Source of the DNA: JALONO01 sp038209965
Lineage (GTDB): Bacteria; Bacteroidota; Bacteroidia; Cytophagales; Thermoflexibacteraceae
DNA length: 46,590 bases
Direction of reading: 5' to 3'
Assembly: GCA_038209965.1 (NCBI GenBank)
Contig: JBBQXF010000025.1
Span: forward strand, 1-46,590
In this document: positions 25,327-32,743 of the stretch, in pieces
Position numbering within the stretch: the stretch's first letter is position 1
How the letters are laid out: every line of letters starts with the position of its first letter
Program-made: the position numbers and the translations under genes
The notes under the pieces: generated by a model
The model's database searches: none
What the model was told of the DNA's origin: nothing
What the model saw: only the letters and a program-made list of their open reading frames with translations

Positions 25327-26808
25327 ATGAATATGAATTTGAAGAAATTGTCCTTGACGACCTTGGCCTCGGCCATGCTGGTGATGTCGTCTTGTACCGA
25401 TTTGAAGGAGGAGACGTTCAGCGTTATCCCTTCTGATCAATTCCCGCTCAACCAAGCCCAGCGCGATGCGGTAGTAGGTCCGATCTACTCAGGCCTGCGC
25501 GATTATTACGGCAACTTTGTCGATCTGAACACCGTGACCGACGAGCAGGTGGTTCCCACCCGGGGCGGGGACTGGAAAGACGGGGATGCCTGGCGCCGCT
25601 TGCATGAGCACACTTGGAACGCAACGGCGGACAACGGCCGATTCAACGGATTGTGGTCTTGGGTCTACGGCCAAACGACCGCGATCAATCGGCAATTGGA
25701 GAACATTAGAGATGAAAATGTAGTTGCCGAATTGCGGGCTCTCCGGGCTTTCTACCACTATGTTGCGATGGACAACTTTGGTCGGGTGCCCATTGTGACC
25801 CGGGTATCTTCCGAGGCCCCCGATCAAGCTGAGCGCCCGGCGGTCTTTGAATTTGCTGAGAAAGAACTGTTGGAGGTGCTGCCCAGATTGAGCCCCAACG
25901 TGGGGGGCGCACTGTATGGCAGGTTCACCCAGAATGTGGCCCGGATGGTATTGGCCAAAATGTACCTAAACGCCGAAGTCTATACCGGTCGCGCCCGGTG
26001 GGCCGATGCAGTGACCCAAACCAACGAGATTATCAATTCCGGTAAATTTAGTTTGGTGGGTGCCGATCAGTACTTCTCAATGTTCTCGGTGCTCAACCAA
26101 GCTTCGCCCGAAACCATGCTGGGGATTCCCTTCAACCGCACCAAGTTTGGTGGTAACGTGATGCAGTTCCGTACTTTGCACTACTTGAGCCAATTGACCT
26201 ATGATTTGGCCGGGCAACCTTGGAACGGGTTCTGTACTTTAGCAGAATTTTATGATTCTTTTGGCGATACTGATGTGCGCAAGCGCGGCTGGTTGGTCGG
26301 CCAACAGTTTACATCAGCGGGTGCACCCATTGTGGATGAAGGTACACCGCTGGTGTTCACGCCCGAAATCCCCGCCTTTGAAATGCCAGCCGGGGTCGAT
26401 GGCCGCCGCCGGGGAGCCCGTTTTGTTAAGTATGAAATCCAACGCCGCAATCCCAATAATGATCAGGACAACGATTTCGTGGTCTACCGTTATTCAGATG
26501 TGTTCTTGATGCGCGGTGAGGCCCAGTTCCGTTTGGGCAACCAAGCCGCTGCTTTGGCCGATATTAACCGGATTCGCACCCGTTCTGGTGCAGCAGCGTT
26601 CGGCTCGGTGACTGCCGATGACATCTTGGCCGAGCGTGGCCGCGAATTGTACTGGGAATACCACCGCCGCCAAGATTTGATCCGTTTCGGTCAGTTCAAC
26701 AAGGCTTGGCGGTTCAAGGCCCAATCTGCGCCTACCCGGAATCTGTACCCCATTCCCCAAGATCAGATCAACCAAAACCCGAAATTGCGCCAGAACCCTG
26801 GTTATTAA
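25327..26808 (+). CDS. SusD/RagB-family surface nutrient-binding lipoprotein
   Basis: The ATG at 25327 (493 residues) leads into a lipoprotein signal MNMNLKKLSLTTLASAMLVMSSC with the lipidated Cys near residue 23. The mature part has the SusD/RagB pattern: an N-terminal region after the Cys with the TFSVIPSDQF segment, TPR-like helical pairs (WSWVYGQTTAINRQLENI, ELRALRAFYHYVAMDNFGRVPIV, KMYLNAEVYTG), and the C-terminal RagB domain ending YRYSDVFLMRGEAQFRLG, INRIRTRSG and ERGRELYWEYHRRQDLIRFGQF, all diagnostic. SusD forms the lid over the SusC barrel at the cell surface and captures the substrate. It is the second and last gene of the operon, closed by a strong terminator. Confidence 0.95.
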   Translation: MNMNLKKLSLTTLASAMLVMSSCTDLKEETFSVIPSDQFPLNQAQRDAVVGPIYSGLRDYYGNFVDLNTVTDEQVVPTRGGDWKDGDAWRRLHEHTWNATADNGRFNGLWSWVYGQTTAINRQLENIRDENVVAELRALRAFYHYVAMDNFGRVPIVTRVSSEAPDQAERPAVFEFAEKELLEVLPRLSPNVGGALYGRFTQNVARMVLAKMYLNAEVYTGRARWADAVTQTNEIINSGKFSLVGADQYFSMFSVLNQASPETMLGIPFNRTKFGGNVMQFRTLHYLSQLTYDLAGQPWNGFCTLAEFYDSFGDTDVRKRGWLVGQQFTSAGAPIVDEGTPLVFTPEIPAFEMPAGVDGRRRGARFVKYEIQRRNPNNDQDNDFVVYRYSDVFLMRGEAQFRLGNQAAALADINRIRTRSGAAAFGSVTADDILAERGRELYWEYHRRQDLIRFGQFNKAWRFKAQSAPTRNLYPIPQDQINQNPKLRQNPGY

Positions 26809-26834
26809 TCGGTCAAATTTGATTTGGTCAATTC

Positions 26835-26873
26835 CAACGCCTGCCACCCCAAAAGTGGCGGGCGTTGTTTTTT
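26835..26873 (+). terminator. Rho-independent terminator of the susC-susD operon
   Basis: A GC-rich 13-bp stem (caacgcctgccac / gtggcgggcgttg, one G-U-type pair) with a seven-base loop, followed by six T residues. It begins 27 bases after the susD stop. Confidence 0.9.
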
Positions 26874-27025
26874 GGTCAGTTCCCACCCTGCCTTGACTTG
26901 ATCAGATGGCCTCCCGCTGGCAATGGGCGTTGCCCGCCACAACCGTACAATTTTTGCCCGGTTTCCCTTGCAAAAATTGCTTCAGTTTGGGTACATTGCC
27001 CATTCAACAACTCTTTTTGTTTTTT

Positions 27026-28273
27026 ATGAAAGTTGGCATCATAGGTGGTGGCGTGTGTGGGCTGTTCACGGCGTATTACCTCCACCAAGCTGGCGCTGAA
27101 GTCACTGTGCTGGAGCGCGGCGACTTTGCCGAGGGCTGTTCGCTGGGCAATGCGGGAATGATCGTTCCCAGCCACATTGTACCGTTGGCGGCCCCGGGCA
27201 TGGTGGCCAAAGGGCTGCGCTGGCTGCTCAATCCGCGCAGCCCCTTTTACATCAAGCCCCGCTTTAGCCAAGATCTACTCCGCTGGGGCTGGCTGTTTTT
27301 CAAAAGCGCCACCGGACGGCACGTGCAGCAATCGATCCCCACTTTGCGGGATTTGAGCCTGCTGAGCAAACAATTGTACCAAGCATTGCAGCACCGCCAG
27401 CTTTTCGACTTCGGTTGGACCGAGCGCGGGTTGTTGATGCTCTACCAAACTGCCGCCGCTGAGCACGAGGAGCACGAAGTGGCCCATTTGGCCAACCGGG
27501 CCGGGATTTTGGCCCAGCCCCTTGCCGCCCGGGAAGTGCAAGCGTTGGAGCCGGCAGTGGAAGTGCGGGTGCGCGGCGGGGTGCTCTATCCGGGCGATGC
27601 CCACCTGGCCCCCCAACTACTTTTGGCCGGTTTGCGGCAGCACTTGGCCCAACAAGGCGTGCAATTATTGCCCCGGCAAAGCGTCGCCGATTTTGAAATC
27701 CGAGGGAACGCCGTCCGCACAGTGAGTACTGCCACCGACCAATTCTCGTTCGACGAGATCGTGGTGGCCGGGGGAGCGTGGTCGGGCACGTTGGCCCAAA
27801 AACTGGGGCTGAACCTGCCCCTGCAAGGCGGCAAGGGGTACAGTTTCATGCTGGCCGATGCCGTGGGGCAAGTCAGTACCCCCGCCATTCTGCTGGAGGC
27901 GCGGGCCACGGCCACCCCAATGGGGCGTGCCCTGCGGTTTGCGGGCACGATGGAAATTGCGGGCACCGATCTGTCCGTTAACCTGAACCGGGTGCAGGGT
28001 ATCGTGCAGGGAGTCAACCGCTTCTATCCTTCGCTCCAAGTGAAAATGCCGACTGTGAACCAAGTTTGGCGCGGACTTCGCCCCTGCTCGCCCGATGGCT
28101 TACCGTACATTGGGCGGATGGCCCACCTCAAAAACGTGACCGTGGCCACGGGGCACGGTATGATGGGCCTGAGTTTGGGCCCCGTGACCGGCAAACTGGC
28201 CGCCGAGCTGGTGCTGCACCAACCAGCCAGTTTGGCTTGTCTGCCCCACTTGTCCGTAGCGCGTTTCGCCTGA
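27026..28273 (+). CDS. FAD-dependent D-amino-acid dehydrogenase-like oxidoreductase (DadA family)
   Basis: The ATG at 27026 (415 residues) starts MKVGIIGGGVCGLFTAYYL, the Rossmann dinucleotide-binding fingerprint GxGxxG, followed by TVLERGDFAEGCSLGNAGMI, typical of DadA-like DAO proteins; 40 open upstream codons are not used. SHIVPLAAPGMV and WGWLFFKSA follow the family. The C-terminal part has WRGLRPCSPDGLPYIGRM and NVTVATGHGMMGLSLGP, the conserved flavin- and substrate-contact region of the DAO fold. Such enzymes oxidise D-amino acids, or in relatives D-hydroxyproline, to imino acids and pass electrons to the respiratory chain. The exact substrate is not deducible: no proline racemase or dehydratase genes lie beside it. 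Its stop is 10 bases from that of the convergent phosphatase gene. Confidence 0.88.
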   Translation: MKVGIIGGGVCGLFTAYYLHQAGAEVTVLERGDFAEGCSLGNAGMIVPSHIVPLAAPGMVAKGLRWLLNPRSPFYIKPRFSQDLLRWGWLFFKSATGRHVQQSIPTLRDLSLLSKQLYQALQHRQLFDFGWTERGLLMLYQTAAAEHEEHEVAHLANRAGILAQPLAAREVQALEPAVEVRVRGGVLYPGDAHLAPQLLLAGLRQHLAQQGVQLLPRQSVADFEIRGNAVRTVSTATDQFSFDEIVVAGGAWSGTLAQKLGLNLPLQGGKGYSFMLADAVGQVSTPAILLEARATATPMGRALRFAGTMEIAGTDLSVNLNRVQGIVQGVNRFYPSLQVKMPTVNQVWRGLRPCSPDGLPYIGRMAHLKNVTVATGHGMMGLSLGPVTGKLAAELVLHQPASLACLPHLSVARFA

Positions 28274-28283
28274 GCAGGGGCAG

Positions 28284-29018
28284 TTATCCGATGTTTTCTT
28301 GGCTCAAAAGCTGCCAAGTGTCCAATTCTAGGGCGAGGAGCTTGCCCCGCTGCCAAAGTGATGATGGAATGCCATTTTCGCGCAGGCTGCGAGCCGCATA
28401 GCACCCATTGTCCAGTGGAATGATATTTTGGCGTTGCTGGATTTTGGCCTCAATAAGGTTGAGGTCGGTTGGCTTGTGGCCGTGGATGATAGTCTTGTCC
28501 GTGGGGTTTTGCTGAAAGCCCCGGATGCGCAACATCGCATCGTGATCGGCAAATGGGTGGGGACTATCGAAGCGAAAGCCGGCGTGGACCAAATAAAAAT
28601 GATCCAGCTCGATGTAATAGGGCAAACTGGTCAGCCACTGGAAATACGTTGGATGAATGTTTTGGTGTTCGTCCAGTAGGTCGATGGCCTCGATAAACTT
28701 GATCCAAGAGAGGCGGGGCTGGCTCTGGCGGTGCAGTTCAAACTCTTGGATCAGGTTGTCTTCGTGGTTGCCCAAGATGCCGTACACTTGATGGCCCGTT
28801 TGCTGCAATTCCAAAATAAAATCGATCACGCCGGCATTGTCCGGCCCGCGATCAATATAATCGCCGAGCAAGAACAATTGATCCGATTTGGTCAATTGTA
28901 TTTGGTCGGTCACCAATGCCTTGAGGGTTTGGCAATGCCCATGTACATCTGAAATTACCCAACGCTGGCCAGCGGGGCGACCAAATACTTGCAAACACAA
29001 TGGACGGGGTTTTATCAT
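28284..29018 (-). CDS. Calcineurin-like metallophosphoesterase (PPP-type Ser/Thr or Ap4A phosphatase-like)
   Basis: The ATG at 29018 gives 244 residues. The metal-binding motifs of the PPP-type family are present: ISDVHGHCQ (DxH), FLLGDYIDRGPD (GDxxDRG), ILGNHEDNL (GNHE), and toward the end IIHGHKPTDLN (GHT-like) followed by PLDNGCY. Length and motifs fit small bacterial PP1-like phosphatases, which act on phosphoproteins or dinucleoside tetraphosphates. The substrate is unknown. It has no signal peptide or membrane segment, so it acts in the cytoplasm. It is divergent from the CheY-like gene and convergent with the DadA-like gene. Confidence 0.9.
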   Translation of the reverse strand: MIKPRPLCLQVFGRPAGQRWVISDVHGHCQTLKALVTDQIQLTKSDQLFLLGDYIDRGPDNAGVIDFILELQQTGHQVYGILGNHEDNLIQEFELHRQSQPRLSWIKFIEAIDLLDEHQNIHPTYFQWLTSLPYYIELDHFYLVHAGFRFDSPHPFADHDAMLRIRGFQQNPTDKTIIHGHKPTDLNLIEAKIQQRQNIIPLDNGCYAARSLRENGIPSSLWQRGKLLALELDTWQLLSQENIG

Positions 29019-29102
29019 GCACAAAAAACAAAATTGGTCAATGCTTCATTTGAAACAACGTACTCTAATAAACAAACTTGCACGTTTCTAGGTTTAAATT
29101 TT

Positions 29103-29110
29103 TATATTTG
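29103..29110 (+). promoter_or_regulatory. -7 element upstream of the CheY-like gene
   Basis: TATATTTG matches TAnnTTTG exactly; CTTG lies 22 bases upstream at 29077-29080, slightly farther than ideal. The ATG is 56 bases downstream. A reasonable promoter for the three-gene set that follows. Confidence 0.45.
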
Positions 29111-29165
29111 AACGCCCAAGGCTTTATAAAAAACAGCTTGGTCAAATTTATTCAACTTTTACATT

Positions 29166-29543
29166 ATGTCGCAACCCAAAAAGGTGCTGGTAGCCGAAGA
29201 CAGTTCAGTGATCCAGAACATCACCAAAAAAGTGCTCCAGTCACAAAACTATGAGATTATTTCGGTCAAAAATGGCCAAGAGGTGCTCAACTATTTGGAA
29301 AACAACACTTGTAATGTTGTTTTATTGGACATCAACATGCCGGTAATGGACGGCATGGAGTGTGCCCGCCAAATGCGCCGGCTGGAAGATGTCCAAAAGG
29401 CAAATATTCCCATCATTGCGATCACGGGCAATGCCAGAAACTACACAATGGAAGAGTTCAAGGCAGTTGGGATCAATGAATACATCCAAAAGCCCATCAA
29501 CTTTGATTTGCTGGTGGAAACCGTCACCCGGGTGGCGGTTTAA
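29166..29543 (+). CDS. Stand-alone CheY-like response regulator receiver
   Basis: The 125-residue protein is a single receiver domain. The acidic pair is in LVAEDSS (residues 11-12), the phospho-acceptor Asp in VVLLDINMPVMDGME at residue 55, the Thr in IAITGNA, and the Lys in IQKPIN at residue 109, so it should be phosphorylatable. There is no output domain, so it acts by protein-protein contact or as a phosphate carrier. Its wording (IDxNMPVMDG, ARQMR) is like the receiver of hybrid kinases. No kinase is adjacent; the large hybrid kinase at 7818-12287 ends in an HPt domain that could pass phosphate to such a protein, which is speculation. The two genes downstream in the same direction may be co-transcribed. 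Confidence 0.92.
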   Translation: MSQPKKVLVAEDSSVIQNITKKVLQSQNYEIISVKNGQEVLNYLENNTCNVVLLDINMPVMDGMECARQMRRLEDVQKANIPIIAITGNARNYTMEEFKAVGINEYIQKPINFDLLVETVTRVAV

Positions 29544-29579
29544 TTGGTAAAATAGTCACTGGCCCTTGTTTGTAGTCCC

Positions 29580-29840
29580 ATGCTCAAATACACCAAACCC
29601 TTTTTGGAAAGTCTGGAACAGATCATTGCGGAAATCGATTACTCGCTCCGCTATGAGAAGGGGAACTTTAAGTCGGGGTACTGCCTGCTCAACGAATCCA
29701 AGGTAATAGTCATAAACAGATATTTTACATTGGAAGGGAAAATAGCCAGTTTAGCTGAAATTATCCGTGTTGTCCCATTTGACGAGGCTTTGCTTTCGGA
29801 AAAAAGTAAAAAACGCCTCTTGGAATTACGAGCCGCTTAA
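29580..29840 (+). CDS. Small protein of unknown function between CheY-like and hydrolase genes
   Basis: This 86-residue protein begins MLKYTKPFLESLEQIIAEID and has no signal peptide. It looks like a small alpha/beta protein: a helix, a strand pair (KSGYCLLNESKVIVINRYFT), and a final helix (SEKSKKRLLELRAA). Its stop codon directly abuts the ATG of the next gene (no bases between), which implies translational coupling. It starts 36 bases after the CheY-like gene. I do not recognise the family, but the tight packing in a conserved-looking order supports a real gene. Confidence 0.78.
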   Translation: MLKYTKPFLESLEQIIAEIDYSLRYEKGNFKSGYCLLNESKVIVINRYFTLEGKIASLAEIIRVVPFDEALLSEKSKKRLLELRAA

Positions 29841-30602
29841 ATGAAAATTACTATGTTGGGTACGGGCACGTCGCAGGGCGTACCCGTTATTACTTGTAGC
29901 TGCCCAGTCTGCCGGTCGCTGGATTTTCGGGACAAACGGCTGCGCTGCTCGATTTATATTGAGGTGGACGGCATTAGTTTGGTGGTGGATACCGGCCCAG
30001 ACTTCCGCCAGCAAATGCTCCGCGAAAACATTCAACGCGTGGATGCCATTTTGTTTACCCACCAGCACAAGGATCACACGGCCGGGCTGGACGATGTGAG
30101 GGCCTTCAATTTCAAACAGCAAATGGATATGCCCATCTATGGCCGCCGAGAGGTCATGGAGCAATTGAAACTGGAGTTTTCCTACATTTTTTCCCCGATC
30201 AGATATCCCGGCATCCCCAGCGTGGCACTGTTCGAGATCCGCAACCAGGCATTTGCAGTGGGCAACACTACTGTCCTCCCCATTTTGGTCCAGCACCATA
30301 CCCTGTCGGTTTTCGGTTTTCGCATCGGGAATTTCACCTATATCACCGATGCCAATTTTATTGCCGAGGAAGAAATGGCCAAACTGGTGGGCACCGAGGT
30401 GTTGATCATCAATGCGCTCAAGAAAGAACCCCATATTTCGCATTTCAGTTTGGCCGAAGCTTTGGCCGTCATTGCCAGAGTACAGCCCCGCCAAGCGTAC
30501 ATTACCCACCTCAGCCACCAGATGGGCAGCCACGCGGAAGTTAATCGGGAGTTGCCCCCCAATGTTGCCCTGGCTTTTGATGGCCTAAAGTTCGAACTTT
30601 AG
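29841..30602 (+). CDS. Metallo-beta-lactamase-fold hydrolase, PhnP-like
   Basis: The 253-residue protein starts MKITMLGTGTSQGVPVITCSCPVC, a typical opening of PhnP-type hydrolases, with a CSCPVC...RLRCS set of cysteines that in PhnP hold a structural zinc. The active-site metal motif FTHQHKDHTAGLDD (HxHxDH, first His at about residue 74) is intact, and further metal ligands are in VLPILVQHHTLSVFGF, ITDANFI, and YITHLSHQMG near the end. PhnP is a phosphodiesterase that opens cyclic ribose phosphates in phosphonate use, and its relatives act on cyclic nucleotides or similar diesters. No phn genes are near, so the substrate is open. It begins immediately after the small gene, probably translated from the same message. 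Confidence 0.88.
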   Translation: MKITMLGTGTSQGVPVITCSCPVCRSLDFRDKRLRCSIYIEVDGISLVVDTGPDFRQQMLRENIQRVDAILFTHQHKDHTAGLDDVRAFNFKQQMDMPIYGRREVMEQLKLEFSYIFSPIRYPGIPSVALFEIRNQAFAVGNTTVLPILVQHHTLSVFGFRIGNFTYITDANFIAEEEMAKLVGTEVLIINALKKEPHISHFSLAEALAVIARVQPRQAYITHLSHQMGSHAEVNRELPPNVALAFDGLKFEL

Positions 30603-30623
30603 CTTTGCCAATGGGGCAAGGAC

Positions 30624-30671
30624 AAAAAAGCGAAAGCCTTGTCAACCCAAATGACAAGGCTTTCGCTTTTT
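30624..30671. terminator. Bidirectional terminator between the PhnP-like and acyl-CoA ligase genes
   Basis: A near-perfect 19-20 bp stem (arms 30624-30643 and 30653-30671) with a nine-base loop, A residues at the left base and T residues at the right. It can end the two convergent transcripts. Confidence 0.92.
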
Positions 30672-30684
30672 GAAAATATCCCGG

Positions 30685-32451
30685 TTAGGACCGGGTGTAC
30701 ATCTGTTCAATCAAGTTTTGGTATTTGGTGTTGATCACCCGTCGCTTTAATTTGAGGGTAGGGGTCAGTTCACCACTGTCAATGCCCCAAGAGGCGGGCA
30801 ACACCTGAAATTTTTTCACCCGCTCCCATTGGCCAAAACCTTGGTTGAAGTGCTCGATCTCCGTCCCAAATTTTTCGACCACTTTGGGATGTCGCACCAT
30901 TTCCGCATCGTTGGTGTAGGTCAGGCTGTGCAACTTGCACCAATCTTTCAATCCGTCAAAGAAAGGCACGATCAGGGCCGAGGGGAAATTGCGGTTTTCG
31001 CCCACCACCATGATCTGCTCGATCAGCATTGACTCTTTGAACTTGTTTTCCAAGACTTGCGGAGCAATGTATTTGCCGCCCGAAGTTTTGAACATTTCTT
31101 TTTTGCGGTCGGTGATGCGGAGGTACTTGCCCTCCAGCAACTCGCCCACATCCCCAGTGTGCAGCCAGCCATCCTTGAGTGTCTCGGCAGTCATTTCGGG
31201 CTCCTTGTAATAGCCGACCATTACGTTGGGCCCTTTGCACAAAATTTCACCGTCTTCGGCAATCTTGATTTCCACCCCGCTCAAGGGCATACCCACCGTG
31301 CCGACCCGCATCAGTTTGGGATCAATCTGGGCCGAGGTGATCACTGGTGAGGCTTCGGTCATGCCGTAACCCTCGCTGATGGGGATGCCCGCCGCCCAGA
31401 ACACGCGGGCCAACCGGGGCTGCAGTGCGGCTGCCCCAGATTGGATTGACTTGATGTTGCCACCCAGTGCTTCCCGCCATTTGCTAAAAATGATCTTGTT
31501 GGCCAATTTGAGCTGAAAATTGTACCACCCACCAAATTCTTTGTGCGGCTCATAGCGCAGGCCCAGTTCCAAGGCCCAGAAAAACAGTTTCCGCTTGATA
31601 CCGGTCAATTCCATGCCCTTGCCCACTATTTTGTCATATACTTTCTCCAACAAGCGGGGCACTGTATTAAAGGTATGGGGCTTTATTTCTTGCAAATTGG
31701 CCCCGATGGTTTCCATGCTCTCGGCGTAGTAAATTCCCAAGCCCATGTACATATCCACGTAAGTACCAGTGCGCTCGTAGATGTGGCAGAGTGGCAGAAA
31801 GCTCAAGACGCGATCTTTGCCGCTTTCGACGTGGGCAAAACTCACACAGGTGGCTATGGTATTGCTCACAATGTTGCGGTGGGTCAACATTACCCCCTTG
31901 GGCCGGCCAGTAGTGCCGGAGGTGTAGATTAAGGTGAGCAGATCGGTTTCTTGCACTGCTGCTTTGTGGCTGTCCAATTGCTTGACATCTTCGCCGTTGC
32001 CCAACTCCTCCAACTCCGTCCAGTGGGCCACGCCCTCCACTTTGTCAAAAGAATAAATGGCGTGCATCTCCATGCCCTCGGTGGCAATCTTGACCTTGTT
32101 GTACAGGTCAAGGTCGGCCACAAACACCGCTTTTACCTCGGCGTGGTGGAAAATGTACTTGTAATCTTCCACCGTGATGGTGGGGTACATCGGCACACCA
32201 ACACAGCCAATTTGTTGAATGGCCAGATCAGCAAAATTCCATTCGGGGCGGTTGGGGGAGATAATGGCCACCTTGTCGTCTTTGACAAGGCCCAATTTCA
32301 ATAGGCCAATGCTCAGTCGGTTGGCGGTATCGACCACGGTTTGGGTAGAGTGGCTGATCCATTTCCCATTTTGTTTGGCATTGATGGCATCGGTTCGAGG
32401 ATAATTCTCGAGTTGGTAATAAATAAAATCGAAAGCCCTTTTCAGTTCCAT
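30685..32451 (-). CDS. Long-chain fatty-acid-CoA ligase (FadD-type)
   Basis: This 588-residue AMP-forming synthetase activates fatty acids to acyl-CoA. The phosphate-binding loop LIYTSGTTGRPKGVMLTHRN lies near residues 173-192, the acyl/adenine motif EGYGMTEASPVI near 352-363, and the hinge GWLHTGDVGELLEGKYLRITDRKKEMFKTSGGKYIAP near 420-460, which includes the D and the R/K residues that bind the AMP ribose and the hinge Asp. The C-terminal domain (ENKFKESMLIEQIMVVGENRNFPSALIVPFFD) is complete, and the last segment LTPTLKLKRRVI carries the catalytic Lys of bacterial long-chain ligases. No export signal. It is the only gene in its transcript, with a likely promoter at 32479-32509. With the acyl-CoA dehydrogenase at 41794 it could feed fatty-acid breakdown. 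Confidence 0.93.
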   Translation of the reverse strand: MELKRAFDFIYYQLENYPRTDAINAKQNGKWISHSTQTVVDTANRLSIGLLKLGLVKDDKVAIISPNRPEWNFADLAIQQIGCVGVPMYPTITVEDYKYIFHHAEVKAVFVADLDLYNKVKIATEGMEMHAIYSFDKVEGVAHWTELEELGNGEDVKQLDSHKAAVQETDLLTLIYTSGTTGRPKGVMLTHRNIVSNTIATCVSFAHVESGKDRVLSFLPLCHIYERTGTYVDMYMGLGIYYAESMETIGANLQEIKPHTFNTVPRLLEKVYDKIVGKGMELTGIKRKLFFWALELGLRYEPHKEFGGWYNFQLKLANKIIFSKWREALGGNIKSIQSGAAALQPRLARVFWAAGIPISEGYGMTEASPVITSAQIDPKLMRVGTVGMPLSGVEIKIAEDGEILCKGPNVMVGYYKEPEMTAETLKDGWLHTGDVGELLEGKYLRITDRKKEMFKTSGGKYIAPQVLENKFKESMLIEQIMVVGENRNFPSALIVPFFDGLKDWCKLHSLTYTNDAEMVRHPKVVEKFGTEIEHFNQGFGQWERVKKFQVLPASWGIDSGELTPTLKLKRRVINTKYQNLIEQMYTRS

Positions 32452-32478
32452 ATTTACTTAGCGAGTGTGTTGTTGGGA

Positions 32479-32509
32479 CAAGGTGAATATGGCGGGAAGC
32501 TACACCAAA
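32479..32509 (-). promoter_or_regulatory. Probable promoter of the acyl-CoA ligase gene
   Basis: On the - strand TTTG (32509-32506), exactly 19 bases, then TCACCTTG (32486-32479), which differs from TAnnTTTG at two positions. It would start the transcript about 20 bases before the ATG. Confidence 0.4.
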
Positions 32510-32635
32510 AAATTAAAATTTAGAAGTACGCTTGATTAAATGTCCCGAATTCGCTTAAATTTGCGTCTTACTGGGTAGTGTAGACATCAATCAGCCTATC
32601 CAAAAATATGCTAGAGAAGAAAAATCGGTGCCAAC

Positions 32636-32668
32636 GTTGCACTGTTACGATTTTTACGCCTACTTTTG
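32636..32668 (+). promoter_or_regulatory. Promoter of the PD40-OmpA gene
   Basis: GTTG at 32636-32639, 21 bases, then TACTTTTG at 32661-32668, a full match to the -7 element. Transcription near 32675 would leave a leader of about 70 bases. Confidence 0.55.
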
Positions 32669-32743
32669 GTTCGATTTTATCTACCCTGTTTGTCATTATC
32701 TAGTCCATAACCTTGAAATTAACCTAATCTAATACTTAAACCT

